From NCBI GenBank assembly GCA_051656485.1, contig JBOGBZ010000147.1, positions 1 through 64,000 on the forward strand: a stretch of DNA of 64,000 nucleotides. Direction: 5' to 3'. Under the pieces are notes generated by a model. The model ran no database searches. It saw only the letters and a program-made list of their open reading frames with translations, and had not been told where the DNA came from. Source of the DNA: JBOFDK01 sp051656485 (GTDB taxonomy: Bacteria; Bacillota; Clostridia; Lachnospirales; Cellulosilyticaceae). Both the position numbers and the translations under genes were made by a program. Numbering within the stretch: position 1 is the first letter of the stretch; every line of letters starts with the position of its first letter. Positions 7,146 through 14,530 of this stretch are shown in pieces.

Positions 7146-7429
7146 AAAAACCACATGTGTACTTAACTTACAATGCAAGGACTGCATGGAGGAAAAGACG
7201 AGGGTACGCCGACTACAGAGAGCTATCCAGCGAGGTTGCAGCAAGAATCATGCATCAAATCAAAGTAGGCTTAAGCTTGGATGAAGATAACCGTGCAAAG
7301 GTACGCGTCAGAGGCAATATGATTGCGACAATACAGATGTCACCTGAAGGATGGAAAGTGCTAGATTTTACAAAAGACACAGGAGGTAGAGGGTATGACA
7401 AGTTGGAGAAATATGGAGGGGTATCCTGA
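7142..7429 (+). CDS. Hypothetical small phage protein
   Basis: 95 residues from the ATG at 7142, which overlaps the preceding stop (ATGA). Basic N-terminal half (YNARTAWRKRRGYADYREL) and a beta-rich C-terminal half (KVRVRGNMIATIQMSPEGWKV). It overlaps RecU by 35 bases. No family recognised; association with DNA processing is suggested only by the neighbourhood. Confidence 0.6.
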   Translation: MKKPHVYLTYNARTAWRKRRGYADYRELSSEVAARIMHQIKVGLSLDEDNRAKVRVRGNMIATIQMSPEGWKVLDFTKDTGGRGYDKLEKYGGVS

Positions 7430-7979
7430 CCCAACAGCATGTGAAGCAGTTGAAAGAGCAAGTAAAAACCGAAAGATGGCAAACAAGGGAAAAGGCTTCG
7501 AGGATGAGGTTAATTTAGCAAATAAGGTATACCACAACAGAGGCATAGCCTTAGTGCAAAAGATTAGTACGCCGTGGCAGGTTATAAGACGTGGGGCACA
7601 AATCGTAAGTGCATTCCCAACTGGGAAAAGTACACTAGACTTTAGGGGCACGGTTAAGGGAGGTATGAGTATAAGCTTTGACTGCAAGGAGAGCGAAGAT
7701 CCTAACGGCCTACCACTCAAACACATCAAGGAGCATCAGATTGAGTACATGAGGGATGCGCTAGAGGTTGGAGAAAATAGCTTTCTCTTGTGCTTCATGA
7801 AGTCAACTAGCATGAGATACTTCATTCCCGGGCGTGTGGTACTTGATTACTGGGATGCATGGCAACAAAATAAAGGGCGCAAAGGGTTTAATACTATACG
7901 CATCGATGACATGGTGAGTATACGGTCAAGGGATGGCGTTATATTAGACTACCTGGCACCTTTAAATATACAAAAGTAA
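7395..7979 (+). CDS. recU: RecU-type Holliday junction resolvase
   Basis: 194 residues. Cleaves four-way junctions produced by recombination or replication. The nuclease core shows GKGFEDEVNLAN, KSTLDFRGTV (catalytic Asp), FDCKES (E/D-x-K pair), HIKEHQIEYMRDA and FIPGRVVLDYW. The length matches stand-alone phage RecU proteins. The first ~30 residues (including YPDPTACEAV) precede the conserved fold; GGTAGAGGGT before the ATG at 7395 supports this start. Confidence 0.9.
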   Translation: MTSWRNMEGYPDPTACEAVERASKNRKMANKGKGFEDEVNLANKVYHNRGIALVQKISTPWQVIRRGAQIVSAFPTGKSTLDFRGTVKGGMSISFDCKESEDPNGLPLKHIKEHQIEYMRDALEVGENSFLLCFMKSTSMRYFIPGRVVLDYWDAWQQNKGRKGFNTIRIDDMVSIRSRDGVILDYLAPLNIQK

Positions 7980-7991
7980 AGGGGAATGCAC

Positions 7992-8621
7992 ATGAAAAGA
8001 ATACTGGTAGAGGACCAAAAGACAGGTGATATACTGACAGACGTCACATTTAGTGGTCAATATAATATCACGTACACTGACGACTACGATGGCGGTAAGA
8101 TGCGTATGATTAAGACCATCGAAAATGGGAAGTATGGCGATAATCACTGGATTAAAAATATGTGGTACAAACCAATAGCCCTTAGACTTGCAGATAAGTT
8201 CAGAGAGTTGAAGCACGTACCAATCAACCGTATCTTATTCATCGAGGATATCAACTATGAGGACACAGGCAAGGCAAAGGACCCATGGATGGCACGGTGT
8301 AAGAAAGCAAATAAAGACTTCATGGAGATGACAGGCTACGAGTACATTATTGAAACACGTAGCTGGTACATAGAACGTATGCAACCTGAGCAAGTAGCAG
8401 CACTTATCTATCACGAGTTAATGCACATTGATACAGACGGCAACTTGAGAAAACACAGTATAGAGGACTGGGGGCATCTTGTGGCATCACTTGGACATGA
8501 TTGGGCAACAACAAAAGCCACGATTAAAGACATCCTTGATGAGAGTTTCGAAGGATGGTCATCGATGCCAACAGTCGCTACACAACTTACACTGTTTAGA
8601 GAGATGAAAAGGTCGAGTTAA
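7992..8621 (+). CDS. Putative phage metallopeptidase
   Basis: 209 residues from the second ATG (7992), since the first (7986) lies too close to the GGGG ribosome site. Contains a zinc motif AALIYHELMHID near residue 140 and a conserved-looking ADKFRELKHV region. Resembles the 'putative phage metallopeptidase' family found in Firmicute phage early regions, whose substrate is unknown. The C-terminal third is less conserved. Confidence 0.75.
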   Translation: MKRILVEDQKTGDILTDVTFSGQYNITYTDDYDGGKMRMIKTIENGKYGDNHWIKNMWYKPIALRLADKFRELKHVPINRILFIEDINYEDTGKAKDPWMARCKKANKDFMEMTGYEYIIETRSWYIERMQPEQVAALIYHELMHIDTDGNLRKHSIEDWGHLVASLGHDWATTKATIKDILDESFEGWSSMPTVATQLTLFREMKRSS

Positions 8622-8643
8622 CAAAAGAAAAGGGGAATAGAGT

Positions 8644-8916
8644 ATGAGCACGTGCAGGAGCTGCAAACAAAAGATTGAGTTTATGAAAACAACCGCAGGC
8701 AAGTTAATGCCAGTTAATCCAGGTGTTTTATTTGTACATCCACATCCTAAAGGTAAAACAACCATCGTCACATTCTCAGGTGAAGTCGTAAGAGGCGTTA
8801 AGGTATCACATGAGGATGAAATCACTAAAGTAGGGCAAGAGACACACTTTGCGACTTGCCCTAATGCAAGTAAGCACAGGAGTAAAGTTGCGGTACATCG
8901 TACTCCGGGTTATTAA
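8644..8916 (+). CDS. Hypothetical zinc-binding-like phage protein
   Basis: 90 residues opening with CRSCKQKIEF (CxxC) followed by beta-rich sequence and a late HFATCPNASKH. The CxxC...HxxxC arrangement suggests a single zinc site. Similar proteins occur in phage early regions. Good ribosome site (AAAGGGGAA). Confidence 0.6.
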   Translation: MSTCRSCKQKIEFMKTTAGKLMPVNPGVLFVHPHPKGKTTIVTFSGEVVRGVKVSHEDEITKVGQETHFATCPNASKHRSKVAVHRTPGY

Positions 8917-9112
8917 TGAGTATCACGGCAAGATAAATGGTCAAAAGTGGGATAGATTCCACCTGCAGGTGCAAGAAGGAAGCAAGATCACGACAACGTG
9001 GCTCCTTCGACTTCAAGGAAGCTATCCCAAGACCATTAAACCTGATGATGTGATAGAAGATGGTAGGGTTGTTGGAAGAATAAAAGTGGATGAGCAAATG
9101 AGTTTGTTTTAA
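8888..9112 (+). CDS. Hypothetical small phage protein
   Basis: 74 residues if started at the TTG at 8888, five bases after CAGGAG; the frame is open back to 8849 without a better site. Contains INGQKWDRFHLQVQEG and ends in a short tail (DEQMSLF). The tail resembles that of the gene at 9743 (RQMSLL) and is like a clamp-interaction motif. Overlaps the preceding gene by 29 bases. Confidence 0.5.
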   Translation: MRYIVLRVINEYHGKINGQKWDRFHLQVQEGSKITTTWLLRLQGSYPKTIKPDDVIEDGRVVGRIKVDEQMSLF

Positions 9113-9187
9113 ATCAGGTACATTGACGTAGTATGCAACTGATTTGCCTAAATCAAGTAAAATTGTCAACAAAGGAAGGGGAATAGA

Positions 9188-9601
9188 ATGAGAGCGATTA
9201 AGTTTAGAGCATGGGATGCTTATAGAAAAGAAATGGCACATAGTGATGATGGCAACCAAGAATATGGATGGTTTACAAATACTGAAGGTTGTATGATTTG
9301 CGTAAAAATCGAAGAGGAAAACGATGTAGAACTCAGCAATATAATGCAGTACACAGGGTTAAATGACAAGATTGGTACAGAGATATATGAGGATGATATC
9401 GTAGAGGTTAAATATATTGCTAAAGATGGGCAAGTAATTATTAAACAAAACTGTAAGGTGGTATTCAAGGATCAAGCTTTTGGGGTAGATGATTATGGCA
9501 TTAGCAAAGAGTTTACGCCATTTAGAAGTTTTGCACCCGACTTTAAATTCGGCATAGTTGGAAATGTTTATGAGAACCCGGAGTGGGGAATTGAAATCTA
9601 A
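9188..9601 (+). CDS. YopX-family phage protein
   Basis: 137 residues with the family signatures IKFRAWDAYRKEM at the N-terminus, IMQYTGLNDKIGTEIYEDDI in the middle and GNVYENPE near the C-terminus. YopX proteins are widespread in Gram-positive phages; their molecular function is not established. AAAGGAAGGGG ribosome site. Confidence 0.9.
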   Translation: MRAIKFRAWDAYRKEMAHSDDGNQEYGWFTNTEGCMICVKIEEENDVELSNIMQYTGLNDKIGTEIYEDDIVEVKYIAKDGQVIIKQNCKVVFKDQAFGVDDYGISKEFTPFRSFAPDFKFGIVGNVYENPEWGIEI

Positions 9602-9624
9602 GTTTTATGAAACGAGGCGAAAAA

Positions 9625-9717
9625 ATGGAAGTAGGAGTGTTTATAGGTATTGTGTATGTAATTGGAATAGGTACTGGTGTTTGGTTAACACTAAGAGTAC
9701 TTAAAAGAAACTCATAA
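9625..9717 (+). CDS. Tiny single-pass membrane peptide
   Basis: 30 residues: MEVGVFIGIVYVIGIGTG, then hydrophobic residues and a basic end (LRVLKRNS), consistent with one membrane span and a cytoplasmic C-terminus. The upstream purine stretch CGAGGCG is a plausible ribosome site. No function assignable. Confidence 0.4.
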   Translation: MEVGVFIGIVYVIGIGTGVWLTLRVLKRNS

Positions 9718-9742
9718 AATAATTTTTTGAAAGGGTGAGAGC

Positions 9743-9982
9743 GTGAAGAGTGAGAAGAAGCATTTTACCGAGAAAACGTATGTCATTTATAAGAAACCAT
9801 ATGAGGGGGCTCAGTGGTCTAGAGGACAGTGTGAAGCGTACATAAGGGACTTAAGTTATAGCTGGGCAGTTGGGAAGTGTCAGGAGCTGAGAAGAGAGCA
9901 TGGGTTTTGTGCATTTGGTTACGCAGAACAAGAAGAGTTTGATAAGTGCATGGAAGAAGAAAGACAAATGTCATTACTTTAA
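9743..9982 (+). CDS. Hypothetical small phage protein
   Basis: 79 residues from GTG after GAAAGGGTGAGA. Charged, with scattered Cys and aromatic residues (GQCEAYIRDLSYSWAVGKCQ). Ends RQMSLL, a pattern that resembles beta-clamp-binding peptides; that reading is speculative. No family recognised. Confidence 0.55.
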   Translation: MKSEKKHFTEKTYVIYKKPYEGAQWSRGQCEAYIRDLSYSWAVGKCQELRREHGFCAFGYAEQEEFDKCMEEERQMSLL

Positions 9983-9997
9983 TTAGAAGGTGGGAAC

Positions 9998-10189
9998 ATG
10001 GGAAGGAATAAGCATATTTTACAATTAGACTATGATACTGGAGAGGTCATTGAGGAGTACAGATATATAGAGGATGCTGCTTACGACAATTGGGTATCAC
10101 GAGACGTACTTTATAAAGCGGTGAATAATCGAGGAGGCTATATGGAAAAGAGAAAGCTAAGATTTCAACTTAAGGAAGAATGTAACTAA
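9998..10189 (+). CDS. Small NUMOD1-like DNA-binding protein
   Basis: 63 residues. The pattern QLDYDTGEVIEEYRYIEDAA, then VSRDVLYKAVNNRGGY, resembles the NUMOD1 helix-turn-helix repeat, usually attached to homing nucleases; here it stands alone. AGAAGGTGGG precedes the ATG. Function unknown. Confidence 0.55.
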   Translation: MGRNKHILQLDYDTGEVIEEYRYIEDAAYDNWVSRDVLYKAVNNRGGYMEKRKLRFQLKEECN

Positions 10190-10202
10190 CAACCTAATAA
10201 TA

Positions 10203-10242
10203 ACCAAAGCACTTATGTCTAAATTGGCATGAGTGTTTTGGT
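10203..10242 (+). other. Intergenic hairpin before the late regulator
   Basis: ACCAAAGCACT and AGTGTTTTGGT form an 11-bp stem (one G-T pair) around an 18-base loop. No T-run; the ribosome site of the next gene begins 10 bases downstream. It may be an RNA-processing or translational control element. Confidence 0.4.
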
Positions 10243-10267
10243 GCTTATTAGAGGAGGGGGAATGCAT

Positions 10268-10741
10268 ATGAAGAATAGACATGTACAAGAGGTAAGGGAC
10301 AGACTAAAAAAATATAAGGACTTTCAGGCACAGTATAGAATACGAATGAATAAATATTTGAGTGCAGGAGACCCTTACGCAGGAATGAGCATCAATTATA
10401 ATAGTATTACGCCTGGATCACCGACGAACAAGGTGAGCAATCGAATGGAAGAAGCTTTAATTAAGAGTGATGAGGATTTATGGCAAATAAGTAATGCGTC
10501 AGGAGAGTTAGAAGAATTAGATATCGCCTTAGAGGCTTTAGGGGAAGTGCAAGAGAAGATTATAAGGTTAAAGTATATAGAGAATAAGAAGTGGGATGTT
10601 GTAGCAGACACGATAGGGTACAGTGAGAGCCAAGCGAAAAAGATTTGTAAGGAAGCGCTAAAGAGGATGGCGGATATACTTTATGGGCAGGCAAGTTATG
10701 AAGAGCTCCCCCTGTTTAACAGTATCAAAGAGGTGTGCTAA
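10268..10741 (+). CDS. ArpU/RinA-like late transcription regulator
   Basis: 157 residues from the ATG at 10268, eight bases after GAGGAGGGGG. Sigma-factor-like C-terminal region (QEKIIRLKYIENKKWDVVAD, then YSESQAKKICKEALKRMA) as in ArpU and DUF1492-type proteins. These regulators sit immediately upstream of the terminase genes and activate late transcription. Here an array of TGATACTTT repeats starts 6 bases after the stop codon and is a candidate binding region. Confidence 0.82.
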   Translation: MKNRHVQEVRDRLKKYKDFQAQYRIRMNKYLSAGDPYAGMSINYNSITPGSPTNKVSNRMEEALIKSDEDLWQISNASGELEELDIALEALGEVQEKIIRLKYIENKKWDVVADTIGYSESQAKKICKEALKRMADILYGQASYEELPLFNSIKEVC

Positions 10742-10747
10742 AAATCG

Positions 10748-10817
10748 TGATACTTTTTTGATACTTTCATGATACTTTTGGCATAGAAAACCATGTTATT
10801 ATTGTATTGTGATACTC
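10748..10817 (+). repeat. Helically phased TGATACTTT repeats upstream of terminase
   Basis: Copies of TGATACTTT start at 10748, 10759 and 10770 (exact 11-base period), and a fourth related copy TGATACTC lies at 10810. Location between the ArpU-like gene and the terminase suggests activator binding for the late promoter, or a terminase (cos/pac) recognition site. Confidence 0.65.
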
Positions 10818-10885
10818 GTGCAAATCACATAAGAGTGGAGTCCTCCCTCCGCTATATTCCCTAAAGAACATGCAAATATCCCACG

Positions 10886-10913
10886 AAGCCACCTATCCCC
10901 TTTTAGGTGGCTT
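10886..10913 (+). terminator. Hairpin upstream of the terminase genes
   Basis: AAGCCACCTA / TAGGTGGCTT, a perfect 10-bp stem with an 8-base loop, followed only by AATATT. It probably ends early transcription or is an attenuator; the missing T-run makes strong termination uncertain. Confidence 0.5.
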
Positions 10914-10960
10914 TAATATTGCGAATAATTATGAAAATTTATGATAGGAGGTGGTGCACT

Positions 10961-11326
10961 ATGCAGAGCAAAAAAGAATTGAAGCCTAAACAGATTAAGG
11001 CAATAGCGATGATGGTCTATGAAGGTAAGTCACAAAAGGAAGCAGCAGACGAATTGAAGCTACATTACAATACAATCACAAACTGGAAAAAGGATCCTGA
11101 CTTCATCGAAGCACTTAATAAAGAAGTGCGTAAAGGATTGGATAGTGCATCAGCTCAGGCACTAAAAACGATGGTTGGACTTCTCACTTGCAGGAGTGAC
11201 ATTGTAAAGTTTAATGCGGCTAAAGACATTCTCGATAGGACTGGGTTTAAGCCAACAGACAAACAGGAGATAGACTTAACACAACAGGTAGTCATTGTTG
11301 ATGATATGCCAGACGAGGATGATTAG
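10961..11326 (+). CDS. Terminase small subunit
   Basis: 121 residues from the ATG at 10961 after GGAGGTGGTG. N-terminal helix-turn-helix (LKPKQIKAIAMMVYEGKSQ, LHYNTITNWKKDPDFIEAL) as in the phBC6A51/PBSX group. Recognises packaging-start DNA and feeds it to the large subunit, whose gene starts 2 bases downstream. The acidic C-terminal tail may contact the large subunit. Confidence 0.85.
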   Translation: MQSKKELKPKQIKAIAMMVYEGKSQKEAADELKLHYNTITNWKKDPDFIEALNKEVRKGLDSASAQALKTMVGLLTCRSDIVKFNAAKDILDRTGFKPTDKQEIDLTQQVVIVDDMPDEDD

Positions 11327-11328
11327 TT

Positions 11329-12579
11329 ATGGCAGAGCAACGTATAAGCATAAGGGGGATAGTTGGTAAAGGCTATAATCGTTTTTGGAAGAACAAGAGT
11401 AGATATAGAGTTGTAAAGGGTGGTCGTGGTAGCAAGAAATCTACTACGACTGCCCTTAATTATATTAAGAGGATGATGGAGTATCCTGAAGCTAACCTAC
11501 TGGTGGTAAGGCAGACCTTTAAGACACATAAGGATAGTACCTTTGCACAGCTTAAGTGGGCCTGCAACAAGTTAGGGGTATCGCACCTATGGAACTTTAC
11601 CGTATCACCACTTGAAGCCGTATACATACCAACCGGTCAAAAGATACTCTTCAGGGGATTCGATGATCCATTAAAGATTACATCTATTACAGTAGATAAA
11701 GGGTACCTGTGTTGGGTATGGATAGAAGAGGCTTACGAGATCCGCAACGAAGAGGATTTCAATAAATTAGACTTATCTATCCGTGGTACACTTCCACCAG
11801 GCTACTTTAAGCAGTTCACGATTTCATTCAACCCATGGAGCGAAAAGCACTGGTTGAAGAAGCGCTTCTTTGATAGCTTCGATGAGGACGTGTTTGCTCT
11901 TACAACTACCTACAAGTGCAATGAGTATTTGGATAAGGCAGACTTAAAAGTGTTTGAGAAGATGAAGGAGCAACATCCTAAGCGGTACGCAGTAGAAGGA
12001 GAGGGTAACTGGGGAGTTGCTGAAGGTACAGTCTACCAGTACATGGTACTAGACTTTGATAAGAATGACATACTAAGTCGTAAAGGCCATGAGATTAGAA
12101 GTGTATTCGGACTTGACTTTGGGTACACCAATGACCCTAGTGCATTTGTTGCAGTAGTCATTGATGAGACAGAAAAAGAGATGTATATCTTTGATGAGAA
12201 CTATCAAAGAGCAATGAAAAACCCTGACTTAGCAGCAATGATTAAGTATAAGGGCTATGCCAAAGAGCGCATCATAGCAGACTGTGCTGAACCTAAGTCG
12301 ATTGATGAGATTAAGGACCATGGGATATACCGTATAGAAGCAGTAGACAAAGGCAATGATAGTATCCTTTATGGTATTCAGAAGGTGCAGCAATACAAAA
12401 TCTACGTGCATCCTAATTGCTACTGGACGCAGGTGGAGCTTGACAACTACATATGGGATACAAAAGACAATGTACGACTTAATAAGCCTATTGATGATTG
12501 GAACCATATTATGGATGCCTTAAGGTATGCAGTTATGGCAAAAGATAAAAAAGGCTTTATTGGGGCCGTTGTTGTTTAA
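11329..12579 (+). CDS. Terminase large subunit (PBSX type)
   Basis: 416 residues. Packaging motor ATPase and nuclease. Walker A-like GGRGSKKST at residues 31-39, Walker B region WVWIEEAYEI (E133/E134), coupling region TISFNPWSEKHWLKKRF, then the RNase H-fold nuclease with GLDFGYTNDPSAF (D263), an ADCAEPKSI stretch and the late acidic residue of DALRYAV. Length and order match PBSX/XtmB-like terminases. Confidence 0.96.
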   Translation: MAEQRISIRGIVGKGYNRFWKNKSRYRVVKGGRGSKKSTTTALNYIKRMMEYPEANLLVVRQTFKTHKDSTFAQLKWACNKLGVSHLWNFTVSPLEAVYIPTGQKILFRGFDDPLKITSITVDKGYLCWVWIEEAYEIRNEEDFNKLDLSIRGTLPPGYFKQFTISFNPWSEKHWLKKRFFDSFDEDVFALTTTYKCNEYLDKADLKVFEKMKEQHPKRYAVEGEGNWGVAEGTVYQYMVLDFDKNDILSRKGHEIRSVFGLDFGYTNDPSAFVAVVIDETEKEMYIFDENYQRAMKNPDLAAMIKYKGYAKERIIADCAEPKSIDEIKDHGIYRIEAVDKGNDSILYGIQKVQQYKIYVHPNCYWTQVELDNYIWDTKDNVRLNKPIDDWNHIMDALRYAVMAKDKKGFIGAVVV

Positions 12580-12603
12580 TTTGAAAGGAGGTGATGAAAG
12601 GAT

Positions 12604-14517
12604 ATGGCAGCAATTAAAGTACCATTTTTAAAGTGGTTAAGTAAGGATAAGGCACAAGCAGAAGTAGAGGCATTTACGGCGAGTAACAAGGTGGAGAAAA
12701 TCGTTCCACCTACAGACCCTTTTGACAATCCTATTTTTGCCTATTGTGTAGACCTTATACTTATGGCGTGTAACTCGTTAGAGTATAAGTGCACGACTAA
12801 GAATGGGGATGTACTAGAAAAGCCTAATGAAAAGGCACAGGCCTTATTCAATAGACCGAATATGTATTACAACAGGAAGAAGCTCATAAGCCACATCATG
12901 TGTAGCTACCTTGCGAAAGGTGCAGGGTACGCCCTATTCGTAGAAGGTGCGCCCGGTGAGATGTATTTTGCGCCATTTGATAAGGTTAAAATTGAATATG
13001 GTGACAACTTGCTTACACCGATTAAGGCGATTACAGTCGATGGATCAGCAAGAGCATGGGAGCAGTTAATTGTATTGAATGCTATTAATCCAGCTGATGA
13101 TAAGTACGGATTGAGTCAGGGTAAAAGCAAAGTGGATGCTCTGAAGAGCACGCTTGATACCCACAACATCATTCGTATGAAGAATGCAGAGGTTATTGCT
13201 AAATACGAGAAGCAGAAAGCTCTTATCAATGAAAGTGAGATACATGATGAAGGTGAAGCGCGTAAGCAAGCACGTGTCATTAAAGAGCAACTTAAAGACC
13301 ATGGTGATGGAGGAACTGCGGTGCTATTCGGTAAGTTTAGTGCAGTAGATTTGAGTGAGACAGTAGAAGGTGACTTCTTGGAAACATACATGACGATGGG
13401 TAGAGAGATTTGCCAACGCTTAGGGGTACCAACTGATATCGTGTTTGGACAAAGTAAGTATGAGAACATGAAGGAGGCAATTAAAGCTTTTATCAAGCAG
13501 ACGATATTGCCACCTATGGAGGAACTTACTGAGGAGCTAAACAATAAAGTGTACGAGCCAAAGTTTGGTGTACGCTATGAAATAGACTACTCAGCTATTG
13601 AAGAACTGCAGAAGAGCATTATCGAGTACCTTAAGGCCGTTGGTCAATCACTTAGCAGGTATGTAGCAGTCAATGAGTTCAGGAATCTTATTGGAATGAA
13701 CCCACTTGATGGACCACAGTATGATGAAGTGGATGATATCAAGCAACCTGATAAAGATACGCCTGCACCACAACCACAACAGGCAAAGAAGTCTGAGGTG
13801 GTGAAGTCAAAGAAAAGCCTTGGTGACGTAGCTGACGCTGAAGAGCATAAGCTTATAAAAAAGTATCAAGCCTACTTCGACACTCTCCACAAAAGACTTA
13901 AGAAGCAGCTGAATAGTATGACAAAGGCTGATGAAGAAGAGTTTTTTGACGTTGAGGACATTTATGATAGTAACGTTGAAGTGGCATTGATACGCGACAC
14001 TACACAGAGCGAATACGTAGACCTCTATGAGAGTGGTTGGAAGCTACTAGACAAAGCTAAGGACAAGATACCTAGAAGTACTAAGGATAGCTTCTTAGAA
14101 CGCATAGGAGAGCATATTAAGGCTATAGATGATACGACCAAGAACACTATAAAGGATATCATCGAAGAAAATGTGTCTAGTGGTACTGTCAAACAGGCAA
14201 AAAAACAAATTCTCGATAGCGTGAAAGCGATGTCAGATGGTAGAGCCAAAGCAATTGCACGTACTGAGACATTCAGTGCACTAGAGCAAGGGCAGTATGG
14301 TTCGGCAAAGGCGCTTGGAATGCTTTATAAAAGGTGGTCGTGTAGTTCTGATGAGCGCACAAGGCCAGAGCATAAGGCTCTTCACGGTAAGACCATAAAG
14401 ATTGATGAGTCATTCACCCTACGTGGTAAGCGTGGGAAGATGCCAAGAGACCAAGGATTTGATGTCTCCGATATTGTCAATTGTCGGTGTACATTAGAAT
14501 ATACAAATCAAAAGTAA
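12604..14517 (+). CDS. Portal protein fused to MuF head-morphogenesis domain
   Basis: 637 residues. The N-terminal ~395 residues are an HK97-type portal (FDNPIFAYCVDLILMACNSL, YAPFDKVKIEY-like FAPFDKVKIEYGD, REICQRLGVPTDIVFGQSKY). After a Pro/Gln linker (residues ~395-410) comes a helical region and a SPP1 gp7/MuF domain (IARTETFSALEQGQYGSAKA, SSDERTRPEHKALHGK, VNCRCTLEY). Usually these are two genes; a single chain places the minor head protein at every portal subunit. AGGAGGTGATG precedes the ATG. Confidence 0.92.
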   Translation: MAAIKVPFLKWLSKDKAQAEVEAFTASNKVEKIVPPTDPFDNPIFAYCVDLILMACNSLEYKCTTKNGDVLEKPNEKAQALFNRPNMYYNRKKLISHIMCSYLAKGAGYALFVEGAPGEMYFAPFDKVKIEYGDNLLTPIKAITVDGSARAWEQLIVLNAINPADDKYGLSQGKSKVDALKSTLDTHNIIRMKNAEVIAKYEKQKALINESEIHDEGEARKQARVIKEQLKDHGDGGTAVLFGKFSAVDLSETVEGDFLETYMTMGREICQRLGVPTDIVFGQSKYENMKEAIKAFIKQTILPPMEELTEELNNKVYEPKFGVRYEIDYSAIEELQKSIIEYLKAVGQSLSRYVAVNEFRNLIGMNPLDGPQYDEVDDIKQPDKDTPAPQPQQAKKSEVVKSKKSLGDVADAEEHKLIKKYQAYFDTLHKRLKKQLNSMTKADEEEFFDVEDIYDSNVEVALIRDTTQSEYVDLYESGWKLLDKAKDKIPRSTKDSFLERIGEHIKAIDDTTKNTIKDIIEENVSSGTVKQAKKQILDSVKAMSDGRAKAIARTETFSALEQGQYGSAKALGMLYKRWSCSSDERTRPEHKALHGKTIKIDESFTLRGKRGKMPRDQGFDVSDIVNCRCTLEYTNQK

Positions 14518-14530
14518 AGGAGGTACACCA

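Noticed and set aside
7361..7729. 122-codon minus-strand frame
   Set aside because: Antisense shadow of RecU, whose motifs are clear on the other strand.
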